Positions 22,001-32,894 of a DNA stretch of 64,000 nt are shown one piece after another. Position 1 is the first letter of the stretch. Every line of letters starts with the position of its first letter. This DNA comes from Haemonchus contortus (Eukaryota > Nematoda > Chromadorea > Rhabditida > Trichostrongylidae). The notes under the pieces were generated by a model, which saw nothing but the letters and a program-made list of their open reading frames with translations, searched no databases and had not been told where the DNA came from. The stretch is from the NCBI GenBank assembly GCA_000469685.2, contig LS997563.1, positions 18,276,257 through 18,340,256 of the forward strand, given 5' to 3'. The translations under genes and the position numbers were made by a program.

Positions 22001-23651
22001 GAAGCATTGCGACGCTGGGGAACGTGCGATTCTAACTATCTACGAGGTAATGAGGCATGCCGCAAATGTAGGGTGCGCAACGCATTGCGAAGCAAGCGTG
22101 AAGCCAGGTCCCAATGTAACAAATTTGTAGCACTTCGTTTCGCACTGACAAATGCTCAGAAAGCGGAGAGCATTTTCGAGAAATTAAAGCGATCATAGGC
22201 AACAGAGACTCGGAATAAAAGTCCTATCGTTATGATACTTCAAATGTGCACGAATCACTCGGCGCTCTAACACGACACTTTACGTTGCAGAGTTAGGATA
22301 AAAGATAATCTATGAACTCAGAGGGAGTTTTACTTGAAAGTTCGAGAGGAGTTAGGATGGAGACGAAATAAGAGAAAAGAGACCAAGCGAAGTATCCACC
22401 ATGTTGCTTGCACATTTTAGATGTGAATAGATCATTTTGTTCATTGGGAAATATATTTCCTGGAGTGTGCGACCGAAATACTTTTAAGCTCACCGCATTA
22501 GAGCAAGCTATCGGATTCCACAGTTGCATGAGCTACCCAATAACTTTTGTGGCGTTGTACACAAGCCTTTGGATAGAGGCAAATGATGTGAGAGTTGAGA
22601 AATGCGTTTCTATTGGGCACTTTTAAGTTGTGCGCTCTATACCAGTTAGGTTATCAAGTCACCTATCAAATATTTACAGTTTAGTAGTATAAAAACTATT
22701 ATATATGAGGTTCAAACGAGCTCGAGGGCAGCTTAAAGGCATCATCCACGATATTTTGAGAGATCTGGTCTTAGACGCATAATAGAAGCACAGATTAGAT
22801 CAAACGCAGAAAAGAAAACGCGGATATCGGCGTAATCGTAGGAGCAAAAGGCTTCAGAAAGTAGCTAAATCAGGAGTCGGTCGAGACTGTGTCGGCAAAA
22901 ATTGCATGGAAGAGGTATTCCGACAAGCAATCTGAATGGCTGCTTTCATAGTCCGCCGGCCGGCGCACCGGCGCGTCAGGCGAGGTAGTGCTAGGAGGGG
23001 GAGGGAGGCAGACAGTTGAACAAACACCCTTCGAGGGGCTGAAAACAAAGACCACAAGATCAAAAACCATCTGCACTTGCCCTCCGAAGGGTGTTTGCTT
23101 GACTGTCTGCCTCCCTCCCCCCTCCTAGGACTACCACGCCTGACACGCCGGCCGGCCGGCGGATGCACCCTCTATAGCCCCTAAAAAGGTTTCGGGGCTC
23201 TTGGCTCTTATTAGCCTATCTAGACCGTTACTCAGCCCAAGAGCATCCTTCGTGCTATACTTGAGGGTCACAGTTAACCACAGAAAGAAATCTCCGCAAC
23301 CATTTTTGAAATGTGCCTTTAACAGTGTCATTCAAGGAATCAACTCTATGTTTTCAAACTCGAAGGGTAGTTCATAATCGACATTTTTTCTGAGATCGTT
23401 AACCTATTCCATTCTTCCCATCTCGAATTTGGACGGAACGTCTCTTCAAACTCGACTGATTTTTGGTCAATTTCGTAAAAAAAAATTTACAGATTGTTCC
23501 GTACTACACAATCATCTCGCCGATCTTCATCAACTTCATGATACGACGATCGCAACAGTTGAAAGAAAACAGTCTCAAATCTCTCGCCATACAATCTAGC
23601 AAAAGTAACGAAGCTTATTTCGAAACATACAGGAAAATGTGGCATAAATAA
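16018..23651 (+). CDS. Serpentine chemoreceptor, Sra/Srab type, tandem copy 1
   Basis: Seven exons give a 324-aa protein: 16018-16167, 16636-16698, 17243-17362, 18140-18235, 20319-20518, 21740-21926 and 23493-23651 (TAA). All borders are GT/AG; junctions are phase 0 except the fifth intron (AG|G, Arg). Exon 1 carries TM1 (GIFGQLIGSIISVVLCILII), exon 2 TM2 (VLLVAKLCLYLIHSVLITII), exon 3 TM3, and exon 4 the FAMIVERT motif that takes the place of DRY at the end of TM3. Exon 5 holds two membrane segments, exon 6 TM6 after the ELRESEAVIR loop, and exon 7 TM7 (YYTIISPIFINFMI) plus a basic tail ending YRKMWHK. Length and layout match nematode Srab/Sra receptors, which sit in the ciliary membrane of chemosensory neurons; the subfamily is less certain than the fold. 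The start is the first ATG after a probable trans-splice site. No frame defect is visible. Confidence 0.88.
16268..16440 (+). mobile_element. Diverged SINE head in intron 1 of receptor gene 1
   Basis: After TAATGGTAGGAACTGTTGTA it reads AAGAAGGGCACCGGTGGTGT. The corresponding place in the paralogue (about 46905-47120) has the same preceding sequence and a better preserved copy (GGTGGTCTGGTGACAAGTGG). This suggests one insertion before the gene duplication. The right part is too diverged to delimit. Confidence 0.4.
19030..19795 (-). mobile_element. MITE-like element carrying a fold-back insertion, in intron 4 of receptor gene 1
   Basis: It begins TTGAAGGCACGGTTCACGAT. Its body (GACCCCCATGGGTGGTAGAA, CGAGTGTCGAGACAATACAG, CCACTCTTCTTCATTCTTCT, TCGTCCAGCCCCCTTT) is the reverse complement of the element at 55499-56169. 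Positions 19425-19703 are absent from that copy and are a separate fold-back insertion. The 285-codon minus-strand ORF across this region is an artefact of the repeats. Confidence 0.6.
19425..19703. mobile_element. GC-rich fold-back element
   Basis: Two arms of about 120 bp (19430-19553 and 19580-19703) are inverted copies: GGACGAACG.GCGTCCGAG, GCGCGGCAATTTGCGCGG and GAAGTTCGT on the left return complemented on the right. A second copy lies at 42775-43056. It has no coding capacity. Confidence 0.65.
22733..23322. mobile_element. MITE-like element in intron 6 of receptor gene 1
   Basis: The left end TTAAAGGCATCATCCACGAT pairs with the right end TTGAAATGTGCCTTTAA. It contains a fold-back insertion (22937-23165). 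The paralogue carries a MITE of this family in the same intron (59149-59632), after a similar flank (GAGGGCAGC/GGGGACAG, then TTAAAGGCA). The insertion therefore appears older than the gene duplication. Confidence 0.65.
22937..23165. mobile_element. GC-rich fold-back element, diverged right end
   Basis: The left end TGGCTGCTTTCATAGTCCGC leads into GCCGGCCGGCGC and GGGGGAGGGAGGCAGACAGT, which returns inverted as ACTGTCTGCCTCCCTCCCCC. A second copy at 44718-44957 has both ends intact. Here the right end stops after GCCGGCCGGCGGA and lacks the final CTATGAAAGCAGCCA. Confidence 0.65.
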
Positions 23652-23818
23652 CTAAAAAATAATTTGATGGTGAGAGTTAATGTTTAGTAATCGAGAGTGT
23701 TGGTAATATACCAAACGTGATTTACGCTTAGACTTCTGTATATCTGTATACCACTCCCTCTAATCCCTACATCATCACCTGTGCTGTGCTTTCTTTTTTG
23801 TTCCTGTTATTCATCATC

Positions 23819-24260
23819 CTATACTTTTTGTATAATTAAGACCAAAGGAAAGCGGTATCGGGAAGTGAGAAGTTTAATCAAGAACGACTCTTTCTCTAGC
23901 AGAATATTTTCATCATTTGTTTTCAGCGAGTCCAGAACTGTGACTTTTATTTCTCCCCAGCGTTTTTGTATATGATTATATAGGGGTGTGTGGATCTTAT
24001 GTGTGGATAAATTCAAAAGGTGCTCTCGTATTCTATCCTTATATTTTCTTGTAGTAATTCCTGCATATTGCATTCCACAACGTCTACAAGTTATACAGCA
24101 AATGACATTTTTAGTATTACAATTAGTATCGTTACCTCCTAAGAGTTGATTTTTCAACCTGTTGTATTTGAAAAAAAGCGTAATCGTTAGTGTTTGTTAT
24201 ACGTACTACAGGTTTTACATACTCTATCACATTTGCAACCCTTACTATGAGAAGCAAAAT
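23819..24260 (-). pseudogene. Penelope-like element 3' fragment, GIY-YIG endonuclease domain
   Basis: On the minus strand an upstream stretch reads KGCKCDRVCKTCSTYNKH and stop. The following frame gives NVICCITCRRCGMQYAGITT, RKYKDRIREHLLN and LLEKESFLIKLLTSRYRFPL. A CxxC-rich segment followed by a YAG/YIG core, a conserved Arg and EHL is the arrangement of the GIY-YIG nuclease at the C terminus of Penelope-like retroelements. No reverse transcriptase part is recognisable next to it, so this is a 5'-truncated copy. It starts about 170 bp downstream of the stop codon of receptor gene 1. Confidence 0.7.
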
Positions 24261-24399
24261 CTTTTACAAAGTATGGGTTTTGCTCACTTCTTACCTTCTC
24301 GAATTTATTCTATTTGTAATGATAACTTGTATCCTCGTTTTTTGAACTAGAAATCTAAGCACATGAGAGGCCAAGCTCTTATGTAGAGAGGGATCTCAA

Positions 24400-25440
24400 A
24401 CGGTTCGACAAGATTGGTGTCGGGGGCGGGCAAACACTGAATGTTCCTAAAGGAACTATTAGTACTGGAGGCATCAAAAGTTGACAACCATTCCACTTTC
24501 GACTTTCATAGACCACCTCGAATGGGCGGCGCACCCCCGCCCATCGCGTCGAACGACCTCCTCCAATTGTTTTCATATCCTCGACTTCCCTCCATATTGG
24601 TTAAGAAAAGTGGTACGGTACTCGCCTTCAACATCTCGTTGTACATTAAGCGAGCGGTTTTGCTTCACGCTTATTGCTACTCCCACTCCTTCACATACAC
24701 ATTTCAGTGTGTCGTTATATACTCATGCTTATAACTAGTCATAGTCTGTAGTCCACGACATATGCAAACTCTTTTCTTTTGGCGTCACCCTTATGGCTTT
24801 TGCATTTCCGAATTGATTTAATTGTGTCTATAAGTTTTTTAGTAATATACTATCTAATCTGAAAAAGCCATACAACTAACTCCCAGACCATGTTTAAGCA
24901 TTCTGTCTTTACTACTCGACTATTATTGACCAGTCACGTGCATACTCAATTTTTTCGAAATATACTGTATATTATAGAATATCTATACATGTTATGGGAC
25001 CACAACGCCAATTCTCGTATTACATCACTAGTCCTTATTATACGAATTATGAGTCCTGAATACTCCTATATACATATCTAGCCTAATTATTTTTTCTTAA
25101 AAAGTATAGTTCATAGCAGTGTGTAGTGATTGGCTCTTGAAACGCACATAGTTATACGGAATGTTAAATATTAGCTGAAAAACAGTTATTGACTCTTTTC
25201 AAAACAATACTATTTATATATTAGCGGTTTCGATTATTCCTATAGCGATAAAGTAAGAAGGAAAGGAAAAGTACGGAAACAAATAAATCAATGTGTCTCT
25301 TCCAAACAACCGTATACTATTGACGCCAAATAAAGCAGCAATGCCTTTAAAAGAAGTCGCAAGGAAGTTGTTAAAGAAAGAAGTTAGGTGAGCCACATTT
25401 GCATTGAATATTTTTGTAATGCTAATGTTATTGATAGTTT
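24400..25440. other. AT-rich region without a recognised gene
   Basis: Around 24520-24560 a short piece (GGGCGGCGCACCCCCGCCCA, then TCGCGTCGAACGACCTCC) resembles the outer arm of the fold-back element at 42467-43250. Nothing else is assignable in this stretch. Confidence 0.35.
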
Positions 25441-25552
25441 ATGAGTGAAACCAGCCGGCCACGCACGCTATCGCGCGCGCTAGTCATAGTCATGAGAAAC
25501 GGAGCCTGATGAGCTGATTTTCGTTAAATACCTTTATCGGATATATGAGTTT

Positions 25553-25805
25553 CCGCTCAAACCCCGCTTCCTGTGGACGGAGTCTGGTCCTTCCACCTAC
25601 CGTAAGTCTTCTCATATTGTCTCCTGCATTCCTACCAAGTTTGAACTTCTTAGGTCCAAGGGCACAGGAATTATGAATTTTCGCCCAAACCCCGCCCCTT
25701 GTGAGCGGAATCTGGTTCTGCCACCTACCATAAGTCCTACCATGGCGCCTGTTTTCCTACGAAGTTTGAACTTTCTAGGTTCATGGGAACTGGAGTTATG
25801 GATTT
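25553..25805. repeat. Two-unit minisatellite, about 125-bp period
   Basis: Each unit runs from CAAACCCCGC through GCGGA.TCTGGT, CCACCTACC.TAAGTC, AAGTTTGAACTT.CTAGGT-like and GGAGTTATGGATTTTCG-like sequence. The same unit occurs at 53466-53790. It lies inside the Helitron-like element. Confidence 0.6.
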
Positions 25806-26146
25806 TCGTATGTTAATGTAAGAAGGAATGTGTGCTTCGAAGCACGCCCATTGTGGACGGGCCCCCGCAGAAGTCATTTGTGTATTTCTGGCGAACGCCA
25901 CGCCCATCGGGGGTGGGTCTCCCCAGTTGGATCTAACTTACCAATGCACTCCTCTGGCCACCCTCACACCCCAGTTTTGAGGCCGTCTTGCGACTGAATT
26001 TGAAATCATGGTCCTCAGTACAGCTCATTTCAATCACGCCCACTGTGGGCGAAGCTCCGCCGAGCTGATGTGTGCTTTATACTTCTCGAGATATGGTCCA
26101 CCCATCCCACGCCTGACCCGGTCTCTCCAGGCAGAGCTAAGGAATT

Positions 26147-26217
26147 TCGTGACAGACATACAGACAGACGACTGATAGACAGACAGACAGAAAGACAGAC
26201 AGACAGACAGGCAGGCA
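26147..26217. repeat. (CAGA)n microsatellite
   Basis: A run of CAGA/GACA tetranucleotides with two CAGG units at its right end, near the putative 5' side of the Helitron-like element. The same CAGA/CAGG combination occurs as a long array at 33197-33463. Confidence 0.85.
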
Positions 26218-26379
26218 GTGACATGACTCTTCGTCATGATTACGAGGAAACACATGAACACCTTCATCAATCAATCAATACTTCCAGCGAGGCTCTAAAA
26301 ATGCGGAGACTTCGCTTAGTCCCACACCAAAGTACAAAATCGCTGGAATTTCGCAGGTTCCCATACCAAACACCAAATG

Positions 26380-26880
26380 CACCGCCCACCGGAGCCAGTA
26401 TATAAGCCGTCCATTTTTTGGTATAAAAGGCCCAGTTAGTGTCAGTCTGGGGGTATCGAGTTCTCGACCGTTCTCGGGCTCGGAGCTCTCGGCTCTGCTC
26501 TGGGCTGCTCTCCCAAGCAGTTCCTGACAGTTCGGCAACTCCACAGCTCGGCGGTTCCACAATCGTCTCCAATGAACAACGAACAAGAGCGGTGCGGTGC
26601 AACAATTCGAGGGAAACAAGCTGAGCGCTATAACTGGTCGCCTGTTGGACCCACCATCAGCAATTCCAAACAAGACAAACAAGGTCGCACAATCCTCAGA
26701 CTGTTTGACTTTGTAATGGTACGAATTGTATTTACGACTTGTTGACCCAAGAAATAATTGAATAAATATCCTATCGAGCATTCTACCATCGACCCGTCGA
26801 AACATGATGCATGGGCCCAATTCAGTCCCCAACATGGTGCACGGCCCAATTCAGTCCCCAACAAGGTGCATCGAAAGGTT
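26380..26880 (+). promoter_or_regulatory. Possible LTR or promoter block
   Basis: TATAAAAGGC at about 26423 is a good TATA box. It is followed by about 300 bp of C/T/G-rich leader, and AATAAATA near 26760 could serve as a polyadenylation signal. Three closely spaced copies of CCCAATTCAGTCCCCAACA or its edges follow at 26815-26870. This would fit a solo LTR with a primer-binding region. I did not find the matching second LTR. Confidence 0.25.
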
Positions 26881-27330
26881 CCAAAAGAACTCGAGCTCAC
26901 AATATTCACAATGCAGTTCTAAGGAAAAAAATTTTTCAAGTAAAAAAAAACAAAAACAAAAACAAAAACAACAACAAAATGGAAAAAGGGGATAAAAATA
27001 AAAACGAAAAACAGAAAACAAGCAACAGAGAACGTGATGAACTAGAAAGAACACAATACGTCAAAAATGAAAGTAGTCATAAAGTTATGTGCGCGTGCTT
27101 TATGACATGATCTCCCACGTAAAACGTCACGTGGACCCTTTTTGATAATGCACGATTACTGATCTCATGAAAAGAGGCAAAATTTTGCACACAGACATTT
27201 GTAAAAAAACGCATGTTACATTCATTGGCCGAGTTGGGGACAACATGTTTGAACGCCATTGGCGTTCCATCAGACTATTCAATTCATCGAGGCTCCGTAA
27301 AAAGGAGATCTTTCTTTAGCATAAATATTA

Positions 27331-27588
27331 CCTGTTGTTGTCGGCCTATGTCAATGCCTGAAAAGTCAGGGTTCCTGTTGTTGCCGGCCTATGTCAATGC
27401 CTGTGAAGTCAGGGCTCCTGTTGTTGCCGGCCTATGTCAATGCCTGAAAAGTGAGGGCTCCTGTTGTTGCCGGCCTATGTCAGTGCCTGAGAAGACAGGG
27501 CTCCTGTTGTTGCCGGCCTATGTCAATGCCTGGGAAGTCAGGGCTACTGCTGTTGCCGGCCTATGTCAATGCCTGAGAAGTACGGGTT
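27331..27588 (+). repeat. 43-bp minisatellite, six units
   Basis: Units begin at 27331, 27374, 27417, 27460, 27503 and 27546. Each starts CCTGTTGTTGCCGGCCTATG or a close variant and contains TCAATGCCTG. Since 43 is not a multiple of 3, successive units are read in rotating frames, yet the + strand stays open from 27213 to 27632. The composition suggests a coincidental ORF, not a gene. Confidence 0.9.
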
Positions 27589-28141
27589 CCCCTTATAGCC
27601 GGCCCATCTCCTTCGAGCGAGTAGTGGAATAATCGCTTATTTGGTAATCCAACCGGGCAAAGCTTCATCACGCCAATCGATTGGATGCAACCACAACAAA
27701 CCCATATAGACCCGTCACAAAAAAAAAACAAAAAAAGAAAAAAAAGTATAAAATGCAGAAAAACTTTTTTTTCTCCAGACATTTCAGATCGATAAGAGCT
27801 ATACAACTCGTTTTTCAGAGCTGCTCATTTTCTACAACATTATAACACAATAAAACCATTGTTATGATAACCAGAATGAGAACAAAAAAATTAATATTGA
27901 ATACCTGGTGACCCAAAGAAACTCCACTCCACGATATTACAACAAAATCAACCCTTTAAAAGCGTCCCAATCCTGCTACCCAACAGTACTACTGCTATTC
28001 AATTGCAGTGTCAGCCAACGACCGAACGTCTTCGCCCGTCCCCAACATCGACGCACACTTAGCATATGTGGATAGGGCCTCGTCACCGGTCAATGTATTT
28101 GCAGAAGATTATATGAGGAAAAAAGTGTAAATGTCAGTTGT

Positions 28142-30184
28142 GTGAATGTACCGACCGATCGCATTTCATGGTTCCTGAATAAAATCATCGGTCAACTCCT
28201 GGTCCATATACCATCACATCTGTCGAATACGGGACAGTTCTTGGATCGCTTACGTGCTTGCAGATTTCAACGCGACTGTGTTGTCGAGTCATTTGACGTG
28301 TCTGCGCTCTACACCAACGTTAATAGCAACGATGCTTTGCAAGCAGTTTCAGAAATGGTTGATCAGCATGAGAGAAGTGTGGGGCGTTCGGGTTGAGCAA
28401 AGCACAAATAATGGCTCTTATCAAGTAGTGCTTGAACTGCAATATATTTAAAGGCAGTATTTACGAAAAAATTAGGGTACCCTTTTTTGACGGGAATTGA
28501 TAGGACTACTCTAGAATAAAGCGATAACAACGAAACAAGCGCAAAAAACGATAAACAAAAAGAATTACAAAGGGTCAAAAAAAAGAGCTGGAAAGGGGGG
28601 TTGGACGAAATTCACATTGAAAAAACTGCGGTTAGGGAGTGTTCGAGCGAGAATGCACGAAGGCGACGCAATGTCTGCAATGCAGACAACACATCGAAAT
28701 TAACGGAGTTTCTGAAATAAAAAACATTTGCATGCAATAATCTACACAAAGTATGTTAAAATCTTCAATAAACTTACGACAATAGTTAAAGAATGCTACC
28801 GTAAAAAATTAATAACAAAAAAAACAAACGATACGCGAATAATAGAAATATCAGCCGAATACTAGCTCCTGTACGAGGCGGTCGACCAGCTGATCATTCC
28901 TGGCAATTTGCCAACATGCGTATCGATTTTTCACCAACTTCGCTCCAGTGCGAATGTGGTGAAGGACAACTTGAACTCGTAGTCAACCTAGCGAGGGCGG
29001 AGGCATCCCGTCCCCCAAAGTTCCTGCCCTTATTGTGCCCTATCGAGCCGTTTTCCGACCTAATTCCTGGACAAATGGTATCAGAGGGGGCTTCGAACTC
29101 AAACCATGTGCAAATCTCCGAGACCATTTTTTCGTGAACAGTGCCTTTAAGTGGTCTAGGAGATACTTTTCACAGATAAGAGGGCTTGCGTGGGACAGCG
29201 GCTAGCACCGGTTCTTGCTGTCTGCTTCATGAGTGGAATCGAACAACCGTGCTAGCAGGCCTACCCATAATGTACTGCCACTACATTGACGACTGTTTCG
29301 TCATAACATCAACTCAGTCAGAAATGGATGAGTGTTCAACATTCTAAACAGTCAATCGCAGTACATCAAGCTATCTCGAGAAGTCCCACACGAAGGCTGG
29401 TTACCCTTCTTGATTACTCAGGTAAGGGTTGCCAGTGGAACGTACAGTGTGAAATTGTATAGAAAAGGAAGCTCCAAGAATATCATCATTCATGCAATGT
29501 CGGCACACCCCAGAGCTGTCAAACGCGCAGTATTACGGAACATGTACAGAACGGCTGTGGAGGTGTGCACCGGTAACGAGGAGCGGGAAGAGACCAGAAG
29601 GTTGGTACACCAAATAGCCAATCTAAATGGATACACAACTCGGCAGCATGGCTCGCAAGGCAGATCAAGGCCTTTTCCATATGAGACTGAAGATAAAATT
29701 TATCTTCAGTTACCATTCATATCAGATCAGTTTAGTGCAGTTATACAGCAATGCCTGGAAAGAGCGGATCTAGCCAATGGCGTTTTCTTGGTTAACACAC
29801 AAAGAGAAAACATCAAACACCAACTGGTTAGAAATCGTCTCTACGACCGGATTTGCATAATGGATAACTGCGTGATCTGCCCATATGGAAAAGTAGGAGA
29901 CTGTGCACGAAGAGCTGTGGTTTACCAACCTCGGTGTTTGACTTGTTATGCTTGCTACATTGGAGAAACTGGGAGAACTATTGTGCGTTCGTGTAAAAGA
30001 ACATTTAGCTAGCAAACAAAGGTACTGCTCGATTGCACCGCTTGGGAAGCGCAGAAGAGAAGGTCATGCTGGTTGTGACTTTGACGTTAAATGCACGATT
30101 TTGGCCTACGAAGACAGTATTGGTGCCAGAAAATTTGTAGAGGCTTTCTGGATAAGGCGGGTGTGGCACAGAAGCACTGAATAA
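28142..30184 (+). pseudogene. Penelope-like retroelement, broken, with RT and GIY-YIG motifs
   Basis: The first piece (28142-28396) has DRISWFLNKIIGQLL and SFDVSALYTNV, the Penelope-type RT motif with a catalytic Asp. A MITE interrupts it at 28448-29150. Beyond it, about 29270-29290 encodes HYIDDCFVITS, the YxDD box, and after a stop or frameshift a 226-codon frame from 29332 continues with SREVPHEGWLPFL, a Cys-rich segment (CIMDNCVICPYGKVGDC) and CYACYIGETGRTI, the GIY-YIG core. A one-base shift near 30000 moves the rest (RVKEHLASKQRY ... VEAFWIRRVWHRSTE) into the frame ending at 30184. Penelope-like elements combine an RT related to telomerase with this nuclease. Several stops make it non-functional. 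Confidence 0.82.
28448..29150. mobile_element. MITE-like element inserted in the Penelope-like RT
   Basis: The left end TTAAAGGCAGTATTTACGAA and the right end TTCGTGAACAGTGCCTTTAA are inverted. The interior has GGGGGGTTGGACGAAATTC, a family block. It separates RT motif A from the YIDD box. Confidence 0.65.
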
Positions 30185-30923
30185 TATATTAGGCAACTTC
30201 TAGAGTATCGCAGCTCCGATGCGATCGGAACTTTAGAGTTCGGGTCACATGATGGTAATGAGAAAGCAAGCTTATTCTCAGATCTACAGTATGCTCTTGT
30301 TGCTCGGTGATGGGAATTGAAATTATCTTCAGCAGAATCTGAAGAAACTTATAAACGATATAAATATGACCAGCCCTCAGTCGCGCCTCGAGATGTCTCA
30401 CACCATTATCCCTCAGCACCCTGCCGGCGAGACGCTGCACCGGTTCCCTATGCGCCTATCATTTCCTACGCACCCCTTGAACTTGCTCATCTACTTCCCA
30501 GCTCTCTTCTAACCAAGTGTTTCACTTCATCATCATGTCGATAGCCTTTGTTATGTGAGGTGTATATCACTGGTTTAATTACCCAAGTTTGAGGTGAAAT
30601 AAATACTGCTACTGGTGATATTCGTATTTCTCCGCGTGGCAACCGAGTTTCATTTATGGTGTGCGGCTCGATATCAACGGATTTGGACCACAAATCATTA
30701 GACACCGGTACGCCTCTCATTATTCGCCTTACTAAGTATTCGCCTTTGGATATTGCGCCGATTTCGACTAACGGAACATATCCATTACTTTACATTTGGA
30801 TCTTTACATTACTCTTCGGATCTGTTCTAGTGAAAGATCCAAAGTGCACTTTTGATAAGGATTTCCTTTTTTCTTTCTCATCTTTCATTTTTCAATTCTT
30901 TGAGCCCTTATTGCTTATTCAAT

Positions 30924-31760
30924 ATGGATGGCCCAGCGAAATTGAGCTCGAAAAAAGGTCTTTTAACACGATATTGTAACAATGCGATCTCTTTGCTGGA
31001 CACCTATATAGAATTCAAGCAGTCTATGGAACGTCCGCATCAGGTGTCAGCTCATAATTTACGAATCAAAGAATTGGTCTTGCAACTTCATTCAACTTCC
31101 CAACTTGTATCGGAAGCCTTGTTTGATTTTACAACTACCATTGATTCATTGGCGGATAGTCTCACGCCCGAGCATCAACAGCGGGCAGATGTTTATATTG
31201 AGAAAGCAGAGGCAGCCATCGATAACGCGCAAAAAGCCGCTATAGAACTTGAAGCAAAAAGAATAAATGCCTTGAACGAAGAAATACTAATGCACCGCAT
31301 TCTGAGATAGCACAAACACAAATAGAACCCCTAATTGCGGAACTACCCGCCATCCCTATACCTACCTTTAGTGGGAAAGTATGGGAATTTGAGAACTTTT
31401 GGACGTTTTTCTAGGCTAATGTCCACAATCAACCTTTGACAAACCTTCAAAAATTTAATTATTCGATCAGTGCGCTCAGAGGGCAAGCAAAAGACTCAGT
31501 GCGCCGGTCACAGAAGGGAATTATGAAAAAGCGGTCATGTTTCTACATAACAAGTATGGCGATGAGTCACGCCTCATCGATAGCCTTCATACGCGATTAG
31601 AGAATACTCACGCCGAAAATTCAAGCCTAGAGGAGCAGCGCCGCCTCCTCGAGACAGGTCTACCTATTGTGCCACAATTATGAAGAATGCCTATCCATCG
31701 CATCCGCCACGATCCACAACTTACTGGTTAGAAGGACGACTTGCTGAATGCACGCAGGCG
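30924..31760 (+). pseudogene. BEL/Pao-type LTR retrotransposon gag remnant
   Basis: The ATG at 30924 starts MDGPAKLSSKKGLL, followed by a helical, Ala/Glu-rich domain. After a frameshift near 31300 comes LPAIPIPTFSGKVWEFENFW, a stop, then ANVHNQPLTNLQKFNY, LRGQAKDSV, NYEKAVMFLHNKYGDE and SLEEQRRLLETGL. The order P.F.G....FW..F, VH....L....KF.YL...L.G.A corresponds to the capsid region of BEL/Pao gag proteins. Protease, RT and integrase are absent. Confidence 0.75.
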
Positions 31761-31969
31761 GCGTGAGGGGACGAAGGCTTTCGAAGAGAATAAGCCAAGA
31801 ACAATGAAACATCGAGATAACATTCATTGCCTATAAAACATTTCAATAAAGTCCTTTTTTCTTGAGCTGTTTGCACAGAAAGAGAAGGGTATCAACCTTC
31901 ACTATCTCAAAAAAACTTTTTCTAATCTTCAAAACTTAAATTTTACAACTAATAATACTTTGTTTAGCA

Positions 31970-32120
31970 TGGAGAGAGTGGCTCAAAAACCGCGTCCACA
32001 ACAAACAATATTCGAGCAAATCGAACAGCACGGCCGAATCGTATGACGACAACTACGTTTCCTCACAGCGAGCCTGCTCTCTTTGGAGCGACGAATGCAA
32101 GAACTAGAGCATGTCATCGT
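31970..32120 (+). pseudogene. Short coiled-coil ORF, interrupted
   Basis: An ATG one base after TTGTTTAG opens MERVAQKPRPQQTIFEQIEQ and continues, past an in-frame TGA, with LRFLTASLLSLERRMQELEH. The pattern FEQ.(E/H)......L..L...L..L.RR...LE resembles the ORF at 32967-33158. The family is unknown. It could be a remnant of a retroelement accessory frame downstream of the BEL gag. Confidence 0.3.
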
Positions 32121-32279
32121 GTGGAGCCGGTGGCTCATCAACGACCAACCGGCCCCCCAACGAGAAAGGGGATGAAACCGAAAAGCAAGATCACCGCAGT
32201 CAAGTCAAAGATGTTGAAATGAAGATGTTATTATTCACGTTGCGAATAGACTTTGATAGAATGAATCTTTGTTGGAGCA

Positions 32280-32480
32280 AAAAAACAAAACAAACAAAAC
32301 AAAATACACAACAAACACAAGAGGTTTCAAACTTACCATCACCATCGAAACGGAAAAAGAAGCAACAAGACTAAAACAAAACAAAACAAAACAAAACAAA
32401 ACAAAAACAGAAAGAAGGAGGGAAAGTCAATCATATAAAATCAGGAAGAAAACCACATCACAAAAAAAAGAAAAAGAAAA
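32280..32480. repeat. A-rich low-complexity tract with (AAAAC)n
   Basis: Runs of AAACAAAAC and AAAAAGAAAAAG. The phrase AAGAGGTTT followed by CTTACC occurs twice (about 32318 and 32500). No gene is supported; the ORFs here are Lys/Gln/Thr-rich translations of the repeat. Confidence 0.7.
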
Positions 32481-32894
32481 AATAGATAAATAAAACATAA
32501 GAGGTTTACAGCTTACCGCGACAAACGAAATCATAATAAACGTAAACAAAACGAAATTATAATAAACGTAAGCAAGAAGGAAAGAAAGCGAACATAATCG
32601 TTAAGAAGAAACATAACACGCCAAAACGCATGGCGCGACAGAAAACATCCTAAAAAGCAAAACCTTTGCAAAAAATGCAACGATCAGGGTCAGAGTACGA
32701 TTATATGAAGAATGTCAACATGAACAACCGAGCTTGAGAAACCCGCTTATCAGCTTAAAACATCTCACACTCACATACCAGTATATATATATACTCATTA
32801 CTTATATAAAAGCCCAACTCCTACCTCCCCCCAATCTTCGCATCTCTTGGTCCACCGACTTCAACTGACTGCTACACTCACTTCTGCACTCACC

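Larger units (their letters stand above)
25451..26260 (-). mobile_element. Helitron-like element, 3' end at 25451
   Basis: On the minus strand the terminus has the hairpin GCGCGC-GATA-GCGTGC, a short spacer and CTGG, followed by T. Helitron 3' ends have a hairpin and CTRR and lie next to T. The + strand element ending at 38990 has the same hairpin, the same spacing and CTGG|T. Both share a body: CCTGGAGAGACCGGGTCA, CACACATCAGCT.GGCGGAGC, GAAATGAGCTGTACTGAGGA and GCATTGGTAAGTTA. The 5' (right) end is not resolved, and no Rep/helicase ORF is present, so it is non-autonomous. Confidence 0.6.

Noticed and set aside
22870..23168. Minus-strand frames of 68 and 104 codons
   Set aside because: They follow the arms of the GC-rich fold-back element and have no homologous motif.
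25451..26260. CRISPR-like array because of regularly repeated units at 25553-25805
   Set aside because: Only two long units without spacers, in a eukaryotic Helitron-like element; no CRISPR array exists in the window.
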